A stretch of 64,000 bases of DNA from Campylorhamphus procurvoides. Taxonomy: Eukaryota; Chordata; Aves; Passeriformes; Dendrocolaptidae. The notes beneath the pieces are model-generated. The model saw nothing but the letters and a program-made list of their open reading frames with translations. It made no database searches and was not told the DNA's origin. Shown piece by piece: positions 13,034-60,049 of this stretch (position 1 is its first letter; the number at the start of each line of letters is the position of its first letter). Location of the stretch: positions 151,484 to 215,483 of the forward strand of contig WBMV01007278.1 in NCBI GenBank assembly GCA_013396655.1. The letters run 5' to 3'. The position numbers and the translations under genes are program-made.

Positions 13034-14147
13034 AAATGGCAAAATAAATACGAACTTCTAACAACAAATACATTCAATGAAAAAAAATAACCTATTCTAT
13101 GCACATTTTTCAGTACCAATTGAACAATACTGGCTTAGAAATGAATACAGTTAAAATGATGCAACTTCCCAGTGAAAGGATGTTACATCAGTATCAAAGT
13201 GCTTCCTTCCTCAATTTTGGGTACAGCCCTTGAATAAAACACAGATATATGCAGTCTGGGTTACATGTAAACAGCACCTACACAAAGAGGTGTTAACCAT
13301 TCTCTGATTTGCTGACAATAAATAACACTGACAACAATAACAAAGTCTAATAAAGGCCATTTCTTCAAACACCTTGAGTTTTTAAAGGCCCTGTTTTGTT
13401 GTAAAAATATTGTATTTGGGTGCATATAAATCACTGCAGAATTTTCTCTTTTTCATCCAAAAAACTGCCCTGGCCTATGTCACCCTCTCAGTGGGCACAA
13501 CCAGTTGTTCTCACACTGACCATGGGAGTTGTGTCAGTCCTCAGCCAGAGCACAAGCCTTGTTGCAGTACAGAACTGGTCACTGCCAAGTTCACAAAATC
13601 CAGGTTATGATATGTGATGGCATTAGGACCTTCTCCTCAATGACAGCAGCAACGGAGCACTGCACTGAGCTAACAAAACCTGGCAGATATCTGCCACCAC
13701 ACATTCATGCTATCAACAAACACAAAAACTGCATAAAAAAGCTCCTTAAGACTCAATAACATTTTCCCTGACTGAAACAGTAATGCACACAGCCTGAACC
13801 ACTGTGCAGAATGGGAATTATTCTGCAGGAAAAGAGTATCAGTAGAAACCCTACACCCTGAGTGAAGCTGACATCACAAATAGATTGAAGCATCACTGAA
13901 ACACTCAACATACAACAGCACTCCAGCTGGTGCTTGTGCTGTGGCATTTCCCTGGGAATCTCTACCCCCAGTTTTCTAGGATGCTCAGTAGGCATTTAAT
14001 ACCATCACCCAGCTGTTGGTGTTGTTTGAGAACCAAGAGGCATCACACCAATGGCTCAGACAAGAAGTCAAGGGCTGCTGCCAGGGCTGTTTGCTTCAGC
14101 AGGGATGAAGGTTTCCTCTGTCTCCTGCCCATGGGATTCTCATCACG

Positions 14148-48350
<34,203 letters not shown>

Positions 48351-48705
48351 GCTTGGTCTTTCATTGATGCTCAAAGGTGATGCAACTAGAACATTAATAA
48401 AGAATGACATTCATTAGGATCTTCTAAGAGACAAAGTGTCAGTAACACACATTTCAAGTACAGTCACTTTGGATCCACTGCAGCTCGTTCCTGGCCAAAG
48501 TTACCACTGATCAATCAAAATAATTAATTAAGCAGTCTCAGCCAAACAGTGAGGGTTCAAATCTGGAAAGAGGAGAGTAGCTTTAGGTGAAGGTGAGTGT
48601 TGGCCCTCACTTACATACTTAATCAGAAGAACAGAACACACCTTGAAACACAAATGTGATGAAAGTAAACCAATTAATTAATAATTTGACAAACTTCTGA
48701 GCAAT

Positions 48706-49313
48706 TGTGGTGGTTTAGTTTTCTTGGGTTTGGTTTAGGCCTTCCTTGGTAGCAGGGTCATAACTAAGGAAGTATTCCACACCATTCCTTCATGTAATCA
48801 GGTGTATATAAGACAGGAGGAAGATTTCCTCCCTCTCTCTTTTGCTCACTCTTCCTTGCTCATCAAGCTCATCAGCTCTCTGTGCTGGCCTAGCCCTTAT
48901 CTCTGTGAGCTGAGGCCTCTCGGAGCAGCTGCTGTCCCAGCCGTATGGAGGGGAAGGACCTGCTTTCTCTTAAGGGGAGTGTTGGTGAGAATTGATTGTA
49001 TTAGTTCTTATTGAGCTTTTCCCTGAGTTTACAAGTGTGTGTATTTGTTTTGTTTGGTTTTACCCATTTTTGTCCCATTTCCCTTTCCCTTTTCCCCTTT
49101 TCCCTTTTGGGGGGTTGTTCTGGGATTTGTTCTGTAGATTCATAGTGTTTGATTGTATATAATTGTAATATATGTGAATATATATATATATATATATACT
49201 TTTACTAAAAGTGCCTTTTTGAGTACTTTTTCTTTTCCCTTCTCTCTTGGGGCGGGGGGGGGTCCGTGTGGCCGGTCCTTGGGCTTGGCAGGGTGCCAAC
49301 CCAAACCTCCACA
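48706..49313 (+). mobile_element. Solo LTR of an endogenous retrovirus with 5-bp target duplication (ERVL-like)
   Basis: The element begins TGTGGTGGTTTAG and ends CCCAAACCTCCACA, so the termini are inverted and of TG...CA type. The 5-bp sequence GCAAT flanks it on both sides (48701-48705 and 49314-49318). Inside are TATATAAG near 48805, a pyrimidine-rich stretch with repeated TTTCCC (49076-49106) and an (AT)n run near 49180. Length 608 bp. No retroviral genes remain. It lies between the presumed DAPK2 5' exon and coding exon 1; a transcript start inside it would read away from DAPK2. Confidence 0.9.
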
Positions 49314-49318
49314 GCAAT

Positions 49319-52300
49319 AAAGCCGCTACACTACACTAAAGAGAGCCAGCATGAGAATAAGCATTACAGGCTGCTTCAATAAGTGTCAGCAGGCAGATCC
49401 TGCCAGGGAGAGCAGCAGGCAGTTTCCTTTTTCTCAGGTCAGGCAGTGCTCCTGGAGCACTGAGGCAGGACAGCAAACACCTGAACTGCTGCTGTAAAAA
49501 GGCTTTGTGATCCCATCTACAGAGCTCTTGGCACATCTTTCATCACACACTGGATGTTTCAGACGAGAAGAACACGAGCAGTACTTTCGCATGTGTTACA
49601 CTGTTTAACTGCAAGTCGTTTCCTGGACACAATCTTTGAAGCTGATAAGCTCTGTGTGGTCTGGAAAGACAAGCCTCACACTGGTGCACTTGAGCATCTG
49701 CGAATGCATTATTTGGGCTGCATGTGGATGGGAAGATGATCAGAAATCACATTATTCCTTGGGACACACCTCCACAGTGACACAAGTTATGGTAACAGAA
49801 CAGACTTGAACAGAATAACCAGCCAGACAGGTTAGGACAGGCTTGATGTTCCCCACGTGAATGAGCACTGGCCTTACCCCAACAGCCCAAACAACATTCA
49901 CTACCTAGATCAGGACATTTAAAAGGCCCGTGAGGCCTCCAGATCACAATAAAATCTAACTACATTGAGCCATACAGTTATTCTCTTACATCTCCAGGCT
50001 TCAGCAACATATCTGTGTCATGTGCTTTCCTGTAGGAATCCCAAATGCTGCTTGCTTCAGACGCACTGGGGACTTCCAGGTTCTGTAATTCTATACAGCT
50101 CCTGCATATTTGTAGATAGCAGTCGTTGGCATCTCACTGGGGCACACTGTGAAGCATATTTCACTAGAAAATAAAGCTCTATTTTGATCCTTTAGAAATA
50201 AGCTCATCTCAATGTTGCAAGAAGATTCAGCTGTGTTGATAGATCAGCAGACTTACAGGACTAGGTACCAAAGAGCAAGTGCAGTATTCCTGTTAACTTG
50301 AAATGCACATAATTTGAAGATTTTTCTCTAACAAAATCATATATCATAAGCAGGAAATACATTGTAGACATCTAACAACTTGCCAAAATGCATCCAGCTT
50401 TTGTCATACACTCACCCCAGAAAAAGAACTGGCTGCTTTGTGTGCCCCCATCCTTTTTATAAATCACTGGCTTCTAACACAGGGGTGGAATGTTGAGTAT
50501 CAATTCAATTTCTGTCCAAATAGGTTCCTTCTATTGCTTCAAAGGAACAGAAATAGTCTCTTCGTGCTTCTATCTATATTTTTGGTTGATATCAGCTAAA
50601 CATAGGAGAAAAATTATTTGACTGCTTTATTTGAAGCAGATCCGCTACTACATCAAAGCTGCTATTAGTTGGGAATTACATTTACTCTTTTAAAAACAGT
50701 AGCAATAAGTAAAGGGGTATCAACAACATCAGATGTCCCCTTATTAGGCAGTGAGTAGCAGTTACACAACACACAGGCTGAGAAGTGGTACCTGCTTCCA
50801 TCAGAGAGAAACCACAGGGGTTGTGACACTGAAGCACAGAATAACCACCACACTATTAAAATACACTGCAGAAACCAACATTTGTGCTGGTGAACATGAA
50901 GAGTTACAGTGTGGGTTATTTCTTTCCACTTTCCACCCTAATTCTTTCTCAGACATCTTCTGCCTTTGTCTGCATTTTCATGTTTTTCAAGCTGAAGCCA
51001 GGTGAGCTGTTCTGTTACTCTGCTGATTAATTTCCTCCCCAAAGCCACATTCATGCCTGGGACAAAAAGGTCTGTTTTTTTCCTCAATGAAAAAAAACAA
51101 CTCAAACTCCACTTTGTAAGCAAATGAGTGTATTCCTCAAGCAACCTTTCATTATCTCACAGAAAGTTCATTGACCAATATCGCTTAGGGCATGATACTA
51201 CAGTCAATAAATGTTTAAGCAGTATTTACAAGAGTGATGACATCTCTGGGCTATTGCCTCCTTATTAAGTTTGTATAATGTTGCTTGCAATTATTCAGAG
51301 CAGAATTTTCTGAAGGGTTGGTGAAAAACCAGTTCAGCCCTCACAGACTTCAAAAAAGCAAACAAGCCAAGCCTTGCTGAAAACCCCAAACCTTCTGCTC
51401 ATCCTGAATTGCAAAATTAAGTTCTAAGCACATGCAAAAATCAAGTGCAGGAAAATGCCCAGGTATTAAGAGATACTGCTGAGACTTGCTCAAAGACAGT
51501 AAATCCCTCAAGCTGACTACTCCCTTCATCAGAATCTGATGTACATGCTTATAAACAACATCAATGCAAACACACCTAAAAAATCATTGTTTTCAGAAAG
51601 AATTCATTGCCATTCAGAAGAGCAAGTTAAAAACATTGCTTTGAGGGTGGGGAACCCACCCTAAATGCCTCTGGGAACACAGTCACTTTATGTTTGATTG
51701 ACAAGTTCACTCATTTCCCAGCATCTTCCAAAGAACATGCCTAATTTTGCAGGTGCATAAACCCATGCAAGATTATCTCAAAAATAACAACAAAAAAATC
51801 TCATCCCTTTTGCTGATCTTTTAACTCACACCCTTTTCTGCAAAGGTCAAACCAGTCAACTTAATCAGACCACCAAGGAACCGTTGCAGCGTCCAAGTCA
51901 GCCTAGAGCCTTGTTTTTGAAGGCTGAAGACAAAACTGTTGCAAAGCATCCAGACCCCCAGTTGTACGTCTGGTGTGTTGGTGTTTCCCACGTCTATCAC
52001 TTCCCGTTATCCAATCCTGTCTTCCACAGATACCTCTCACTTGGCTTTCACCCAGCAGTCACAATCAGCACATGCCCAAAATAAATCATACACTTGATGA
52101 CCCAAAACAATTACATGTGAATACACAGCATAAAGGGGGATAAGCCAACAAAAAAGACAACCTTCACACACTTAAAATTCACCTGAACTAAAAATATCAT
52201 TCCCAAGCAGGAGCATAACCTTCCTCAGATATGGTACGCTGAACTTAAGAAACTAAGGTGATCTCACTTTCAAAGATTTTTTAAACTCCAAGCTTTTTGC

Positions 52301-54359
52301 TGGACTCCATTTGCAAGTACAGAGCACAGGCACATCAAAGGAGGAACGAGAGCCTTATTTTTTTTCTCTAGTCAGGTGGTGATTTTTCTTATGGTGATCA
52401 GTGGAAGCAGAAATGACTTAGAGATGGTCATTCATCTCTGACTCCCTCAGACAACAAAGTTGTACCTTCGGAATCTGAGGAAATAACAATAATCCACTTT
52501 TTTCCTGATACACTCCTTATGTTAACACCTCAGGAACACATGCCCAAACAATGCAACCCAACAAGTCAGGACCACTGCAATCACTTGGGTTCTGCACCAG
52601 ATTTCACTAAAACCAGGCCAATGAGGGCATGTGCTGCACTGAGTTTTGGGTCAGACCAGAGCTTTAATTGCTCCAAGGCAAGCTTTGCAGAGGAGATCAG
52701 CTGCTGTGTCCTTTCACAGAGCATGTCTATCCCTCAGCCATTCCATGTTGGGCCATCTCTCCTCTCTCAGTCTCTTTGCTCTACCATTCCTCAGTGAGCA
52801 TTTTCATACCAAGGCCAGCTTCTACTCAGCATTTGTACTGCCATGTTTCCATAATGATACTCCATAGGATAGTAAATGTTTAGTGTAAGTATACAATACT
52901 TCAAACTTTACTACTGTATTCAACTCTCCTTTACACAGACCAAAGCAGCAAAGCATTGCTTACTCCATGCAAATGATTTTCCTACAGACCTTGTAACAAA
53001 GCCGTGGCAAAACCAGGAATAGAACATAGGCCTGTGAGATGGCAGTGTCAGGCACTAGAAACATGTCCTGCCCAATCTCTTCACACTCCTAAACTCCACC
53101 CTACCATAATATGGGATCTTTTTTACCCTAAGAAAACAGTTACCCATTGTGATCTCAGACATAAATTTAAACACATATGAGTACAAGCCCTGGGTATGGG
53201 CATTGTTATTACATCACAGAAGAGCCTTTTTAGTGCAACTTGTGTTGCGTGTAAAGAAATTGATGTACAGAAAGCCACTCTTCTGAAGAGGGTGACAGAA
53301 CTCATCTTATGAGGAACAGAAGAAAGTAGGTCCTACTTCTCTCCTTTAATAAAGGTCTCCCTGCACAATAAGTTATCAGCTTGTCATTACCAAATTATGT
53401 GACAATCAGTGGCTGGTCTATACATGTCAAACCCATAACAAATGTCCACTCAGCACTGAATGAGAGCAGAATACATAAAACAGAGGTGAGACCAAAATTA
53501 TTGCACCACTTGCCTTGCCAGCAGCCTTGCTTTCTTTTTCCCTTAGGATATCGTCTACCCTAAGAAAACCACTTTCAAGTGACTGAGGCAAGAGCTGAAT
53601 AATCTTACTTTCTCTAGTACACCTGGCATGAGCTGAATCACTAAACCCTTTGCCAAGCTCAAACCATCCCCTGTGGCATGTTTTTATATGACAAAACAAT
53701 AGTTATACTACAGCAAAATCCAAAACACATTAGAAAAGACCAAAGTAACAACTCCCCTTATGAATTGTTTCATAAGACTGAAAAAATGACCACAACAATT
53801 TAGACTCAAAACTGGACTGTTTTAAATTAATAATTTGGGGGGGAAAGGGGAAAACAAAAGACCCAAACCCACCAAACAAATTACAGTTATATTGTCCCCT
53901 AGTTTTGGTGCCTAAAACTAAACAGATTTTTATAAGAATTAAGGTGTTTTCCTCTTTCACTCCTTCTTTTACATTTGCTTCTCTTTTCTTTTATCCTAGA
54001 AAAAACTAAGCAATTTTCACAGCAAAAACCCCCCAAACAACCCAAGTAGTTTTTACTCTTTGCTTTCAAATAAACGCAGCACTGTTCAAACTTATATTAA
54101 TTTCATTAAACCCTTATTTTCACCGAAGTATTTTCCTCTCAGAAAACAACAGTAGCCCAAAACCTCTTGTCAGAAAATCGAGGCAGTTATTACGGCCTTT
54201 GTGTTTCTAAAGGACTCAAAACACACCCAGCACTTGAGCATCCAGTCCCGTTATAGAAGTGCTGCTCCTGCCAATACCTCCCCAGGGATCCCAAATTTAC
54301 CCTGCAGTAATTACATGTGTGGTGAATGACCCAAGGCTGTATTTCCAGGCTCCAGGCAC
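49319..54359. other. First intron of DAPK2 (inferred), no gene recognised
   Basis: AT-rich sequence without recognised exons or named repeats. Short open frames on both strands look random. Confidence 0.55.
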
Positions 54360-55379
54360 ACGTACCAAACGCGTCGGCTCTGCAGCTAATTGCAGCTGCC
54401 TAGCGGAGAGCCAGGGAACGGGGCTGGCGCTGTAAGGGATCCCAGAGCCCCGCATGCCTGAGCGATGAGGCTGGACACGACGATGCCCGGGCTCGGGGAC
54501 AGGGGAAGCCCGCAATGCCAGGCACGCTGGCACGGCGGGGCACAGCCCGCTGCCCGGCCCCGAGGCGCCTGCGAGGATTACTGCGAGGATAAGGCACATC
54601 GCTGCCCCAGTCGCCCCTGCCACACACATTTCTCGCACACGAAAATAAAAGACATGGCAAAGCCTGAGACCCACTAATGATTCAGAACAGGCATCTCTAC
54701 AAAGAGTTTCCGCCACGCGTGAAGCAGGTGAGCAGTCCGACTGTGGTCCTTAGCAGGTGGTGGCTGAGCAGCCAAAGCAGGAGCAAGTGCCGCACATTTC
54801 CACCCCCCAGTTCACATCTTCCTTCTAGACTGCCCACTAAAAGGATGCAGGCCAGGCCAGACCAGTCCCCGCTGCGCTGCTGCCCCAGCACCCCCGGCTC
54901 CCTGTCCAGAGCAGCAGGTGTAAAGGAACCTACGAGATCCCAGGGAAGCTGCCTGAGGGAACGGGAAGGGAAGGGCGGAACGCGGGGATAAACAGGAGCA
55001 AGTTGCACAGTGTTCGCTGAACGGCACCAGCAAGCCGAGGTGGGAACCCCGGGCCGGCTGTCCCCGGTGAGGACAGACACAACGCTACACCGAGCGGTGT
55101 GTGACAGGTAAGGGGGTACCTGGGGCGGCTCTGTCCACCCTAGGGGAGCTGCTCGGGGACAGGTGACAGCCGCTCACGGAGGGGGAGCCGTCCGAGCGGG
55201 GACATACCCGGCATACCGTGACAGGAGGACACGGGACAGGACACTGTGACAGGGGGACACGGGACAGCTCACTGTGACAGGGGGACATCCCCGGCACACC
55301 GTCCGAGAGGGACATCGCCCCGCACACCCCGCGGACCTGCGGGGGCTCCCCGAGCCCGGCCGGCCCCGCAGCCGCCACA

Positions 55380-55625
55380 GCCCGGCTGTCCCTGTCCCTG
55401 TCCCAGTCCCTGCCCCTGTCCGAGTCCCGGCCCCTGCCCCGGTCCCAATCTCTGCCCCTACCCCTGCCCCCGTCCCTGTCCCTGTCCTTACNAGTCCCGC
55501 CCCCTGCCCCTGCCCCCGCCCCTGCCCCTGTTCCTGCCCCTGATTCCTGTCCCTACCCCAGTCCCTGTCCCTACCCCAGTCCCTGTCCCTGTCCCTGCCC
55601 CTGTCCCTGTCCCAGCCCCTGTCCT
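55380..55625. repeat. CCCTGT/CCCCTG-type GC-rich tandem repeat
   Basis: Degenerate hexamer-like repeats of CCCTGT and CCCCTGCC in the CpG island, with an N at 55492. The minus strand is a run of GGG triplets spaced by three or four bases, which suits G-quadruplex folding. Confidence 0.85.
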
Positions 55626-55813
55626 TCGGCTCGGCCGGCACACGGAGCGGGGGCTCCACGAAGGCGGCTCGGCGAGAGGATCGGATGGGAGCAACAGGGA
55701 GAGGAACAAGGAGAAGAACAGGGAGAGGAACACAGGGAGGGGAAGCCTCGGGGGGTGCAGCTCCCACTTACCGCGTCCGCCGGGCTCGCTGGGCACGGGG
55801 TCGGGGCCGGGCC

Positions 55814-55888
55814 GGGACTGAGGGGGCCGGGCCGGGCTGGGACTGAGGGGGCCGGGCCGGGCTGGGACTGAGGGGGCCGGGCCCGGAG
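55814..55888. repeat. 25-bp GC-rich tandem repeat, three copies
   Basis: Units starting GGGACTGAGGGGGCCGGGCC at 55814, 55839 and 55864, nearly identical. They lie just upstream of the presumed 5' exon donor and so may form part of the transcript leader. Confidence 0.85.
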
Positions 55889-56017
55889 CAGTCCCGGGGG
55901 CCGTGCCCGCTGCCCGTGCCCGGTGGGAGGGAAGGAGGGCGGACCGAGGGCGGTCTCGGCTCGGCGCTCCGCCCAGGGCAGCGCTGCGGGCCGGGCACCC
56001 TCGGGGATGGGGGTATG

Positions 56018-56342
56018 GATGTGCCCTGTCCCGCGGGCATGAATGTGTCCCGTGGGCATGAATGTATCCCATCCCACAGCCATGGATGTGTCCCGTCCCA
56101 CGGCAATGTGTTCCATCCCACGGGCATGAAAGTGTCCCACAGCCATGAATGTGTCCCACGGCCATAAATGTGTCCCATTCCATGGCCATAAATGTGTCCC
56201 ATTCCACGGCCATCAATGTGTCCCGTTCCACGGCCATCAATGTGTCCCACAGCCATAAATGTGTCCTGTTCCATGGCCATGAATGTGTCCCATGCCAGGG
56301 CCATAAATGTGTCCCTCGGCCATCAATGTGTCCCGTTCCACG
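56018..56342. repeat. 24-bp minisatellite
   Basis: Imperfect units built on GGCCATAAATGTGTCCCATT(CCAC), mostly 24 bases with some shortened to about 18. Because both lengths are multiples of three, a long minus-strand frame stays open through the array. That explains the apparent 349-codon reading frame. Confidence 0.85.
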
Positions 56343-58841
56343 CTCCCGGTGCTGGTGGGAGAGGAGGAGCCCGCGTTGCCCCGTGTGGGATGCAGACAGA
56401 CCGTGCCCGGCCAGGGCAGCACAGCTCGTGGGGAGCAGCACAGAGGGAGAACCTGGTTCCTTTGCTTTAGGACATACGTGAACACAGCACCAAGAAAACA
56501 AGGCATAAGCCTTGTTCTGTATTTTATACAAGCCCAAATGGGTTATTGTGTGGTCTGAAACTCACCCTGCCCCCGTGGAATTGCCTGCTGTTTTAAGAAA
56601 ACATGTGATACAAGGAATGGCACATGTTCCCACCCTCGCTGTGCTTCCCAAGGTGCATTAGCACAAAGTACCCCAACAAACCTCTGCTCTCTTGCTTTCC
56701 AAGCTGCGCCACTACCAACACTGACACCCTGCAGAGGTTCACTCTCCTATCATCAAGACATCCCCAAAACCTGTAAAACTAGATTTTCTTCATCTTTATT
56801 TGGCAGGCAGTAATTGCAATAAATACTGTGTGGTCTCCTTACAATTATTCTGAGCAAGTTAATATCCATCGTTTGTTAATGAGGAATGATATGGGATTGT
56901 TCACACCTTCAAAATCAAATACAATTGCCAGGTTGCCCTCATTTCCAATTCTCCATGTGGTTAAGGTAACACAAAGCTATGGTGAATTCTCATACATAAA
57001 TAGACAGGCTATTCCATTTGCAATAAGATGCAAAGATATATTAATTCAAAAATAATTTTATTCTAGGCAAGTGCCTAAAGGCAGTGCTTTTTATTATCAC
57101 AGTTGAAATGAAACTCGTCTTTAGACCTGTTCCAAGTCAAGAGGACTGAACTGTGCCCTGGGAGTGGTGTTCACAGCCCATGGGTTCCACCCAGCTCTCC
57201 CAGTTCCAAAAGGAAAGTGGCTTCATCTGATATTACACAGGGTGGAGATCAGGAAATGGAAGCAACAGTAAAGGTTTCAAAGGGCAGTGGAAGCATTCAT
57301 AACACTCTGAAAGGGAAATAAAGACATTTCATTCCTCACCTTTAGCTCTACAATGTGATTTGATCACATGGAAGTCACAACAATTGTCCTACAAAATTCC
57401 CAGAGCAAAGGGCACATGAGAAAGGCCACCTCTTTTTTTACTTCTCCCAGCTGCAAGGAAGGGAACAAAACAGCATGGTTAACCCTGAGAGGCCACAGCT
57501 GCTTTTCGAATAACCCCAGTTTGAATTTACACTTTGCAGCCCAGCCCTGCGAGGTTTGCAAGAGCAAGGGTAGATTGAATCCCATCCCCAGTGCCACATC
57601 CACAGGGTTTGCAAGCCCAAAAACAGGTTCTACCCAAGAACTCTTGCATCATTCTGTAGTTGTTCACCATTAAAACACTAACTCAGCTTCTTTGTAGCAT
57701 CTTTGGCAATGAAGGTAAAAGCCTTTATGTGCACACAGGACAAGCACAGAAAGGAGAACTCAAAGCTGAGCAGTGTTTAAGTGGGAAACACCAGCAAACG
57801 CTGCAGCCATGCATTCACCAGCCCCATTCAGGAAGCGACAGAGAAGGAAGCCCGTACCTCATATTCCAAAGGGCAAGTTCCAGGATTAAACACCAGAAAA
57901 ACACCACCTGCATTTGTTAAAACAGGGAAATAGCTTATTTCACAGATAAATCGCCAACCACAGTGCCCAAAGACATCACTGAGTGTGTTCATCAGCACAA
58001 ACCTGAAGTCTTGGAGGGAGCTCACTGCAAAAATGTAATGGGTTTGTACCCACTGAAGGTCCACTGTATTTGAAAGTTACTTAATGCTAGGAAAGTCTTA
58101 AGTAAGGCCAAATTCATCTCAATTTAATAAGTATATTCTATTATCAAATGTTTTAATTACTTCTTTTTTCAACACCCCAGACTAATGTAGGGTCAAGCAT
58201 ATTTAGTTTTCTTATTAAATAGAAGTTTGGTTTCTAAAATCACATTCAGTATATTCAGAGCTTTGCTTTCTAGTCTCATCCTCTGAAAAGCTGGCACTGC
58301 AGATGGACATCACTGAACTGGAGACAAGTGCAGCTCCTACAGCACTCTTCACTTCCTTGTGACTGAACCTTTTACCTTCTTTTCCAGGGAGGGAGTTTCC
58401 AAGGCAGAGCACACGCTTCCTTTGCATTATCCGAGGGAATGTACTTGTGTGAGAATTCTTAAAGCTTCAGCACTACATGGATTCTGCTTTCAGTTGAGGT
58501 CAAGCAGCTGCAGATAAGGAAGCTATGTTTAGCACTTCTGAAAATTCATAGAATGAACACCTGATATGTTGCAACACCAGAGATTCAGTGTGTGCTCTGC
58601 TTCTCTGAGGCACCCAGTAAGGCTCTGCAGGCGTTGGGTCTCAGTTCAGAGCTGGCCAACTGTGTTTATCCTCTCTAAGTTATGCATTTATTAGGAACCA
58701 GGCTAAGCCACACTTGCATCCTTATTGCAATTCCACCGAGAACAGATGTCTCAGGCTTAGTCCTCAGGAGCAAATGGGAGTTTCAGCTGTTCTTTACAGG
58801 CCTCAGCAGCTGCAAGGGCAGCACAACCTACTCAAGCTAAG
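56343..58841. other. Intergenic DNA, no gene recognised
   Basis: No recognisable exon, RNA gene or named repeat on either strand. Confidence 0.5.
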
Positions 58842-59101
58842 TGTCTTAGTTCAAAGGAGAACTAAGATATCTATGTTGGCCAATAAATAATCCCTCTTCT
58901 TTAAATTAGAGAACAGAACTTTAATTAGAAACAATATATGTAAAGGAAAGGATAAGAGTTCTTAACCACAACAAATATATATATATACAACAACAGTCCG
59001 CAACAAACCCCTCCACCCCCAAGTAACTAGGCAAAATAGTCTAACGGGTCCTCTTGGCTACTCCCCCAAAAAAAAGAGAAAATGCAACTATATCCACGGA
59101 G
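58842..59101 (-). mobile_element. 3' part of an LTR of the same family as 63074-63910, opposite orientation
   Basis: Read on the minus strand this stretch follows the last 270 or so bases of the LTR at 63074-63910. Shared segments include AGTAxCCAAGAGGACC, ACTTGGGGGT, GAGGGGTTTGT and the terminal hairpin CTTAGTTC-loop-GAACTAAG. The similarity stops at about 59101, next to an N at 59102, so the copy is truncated there or the assembly is broken. Confidence 0.85.
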
Positions 59102-59102
59102 N

Positions 59103-60049
59103 CTAAGTAAGTCTCCAAGAGAGGACATTGCTCTCTCTTTACTCCCTTCCCAGAATTTTCTGTTTGTTTCTCACTTAAATATTCAGTATACAGCACAGGA
59201 GGTCCTTAGGCCATAATCATGTTCTGCCTCCATTGCTGATCTCTGTCCTGTTCTGCAACCCCTTTGAACAGATTTCCAGTTACTGCTCTAACAGCTTGCC
59301 ATTCTGTAGCAGAGCCAGAGGACAAGAACCGTGCACTATTCACCTCTGCTTATGAAAGATCTGCTTGGATATGCAAGTAGAGTCACCTCCTAACTCCTGT
59401 TTTTGCCTCTCTCGCAAACATTTAGCTGTTAAGTTTTGTACCTGAAGTAGCTGAGGTACTTGATAGCCTCCTTAAGGCAATCAAGCAGCTTCAAAATGCA
59501 AAAGTCACATCTGAAAGACAGGCATTGGGACTGGCTTTTGAAATTAATTCAGTACTTGGTTAAATTTTTCAAGCAGCTGAAATTATGCGTTGGACTACAA
59601 AAGTCTTTAGCAGAACATCACGACCAGGCATCCTAAAGAGGCTCCTGGTGTCAGGATGTATCATAGAAATACATGTTTCCTAGAAAGTGTGTTTCCTGTG
59701 AACGCTCATGCAAATCCATCTTCTCTTCCCTCCTCTCCCATTAAACTAAGGACACCAATCACAGATTGAGCCAGTCAGCAGAATCTGCACACAACATGTC
59801 CATAGTTCACATCTTCAAGCTTCAAAGCCCAGTTTGCCTGTATGTTCCTGTCATGTGTTTCTCTGATTAGGCTTTTTTTTTTTTAATAAGAGGAAGATTG
59901 ACTTCTGTTGGAAGCCTCTGGAAGTTTCCCTCCATCCTATAGAGCAGGGCCAATGAGGGCCAGCTCCAAGGAAAACTTCCTGCTTTGGAACCATTAAGTT
60001 ACGCCCCGGCGTGAAAACATATTTAAAAAGTTGTTGCACAGTTAGAATT
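59103..60049. other. Intergenic DNA, no gene recognised
   Basis: Nothing recognised. Retroviral sequence could continue into this stretch from either side, but I see no landmark. Confidence 0.45.

Larger units (their letters stand above)
54360..56010 (-). promoter_or_regulatory. CpG island, likely DAPK2 promoter and 5' UTR exon
   Basis: GC-rich, CpG-dense sequence upstream of the first coding exon. On the minus strand GGCGGACGCG|GTAAGTG at 55772/55771 is a strong splice donor, and no coding exon of the island is needed to explain DAPK2. The minus frame ending at this donor is open for at least 255 codons and would be in frame with exon 1, but it runs through simple repeats and is probably untranslated. 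The transcription start cannot be fixed from sequence. Confidence 0.6.

Noticed and set aside
56018..56342. Regular repeats that could suggest a CRISPR array
   Set aside because: Units are directly adjacent with no unique spacers, and the genome is avian; it is a minisatellite.
55488..56537. 349-codon minus-strand frame
   Set aside because: It runs through a 24-bp minisatellite and GC repeats whose unit lengths are multiples of three, so it stays open by composition. Only its last part may be transcribed, as DAPK2 5' UTR.
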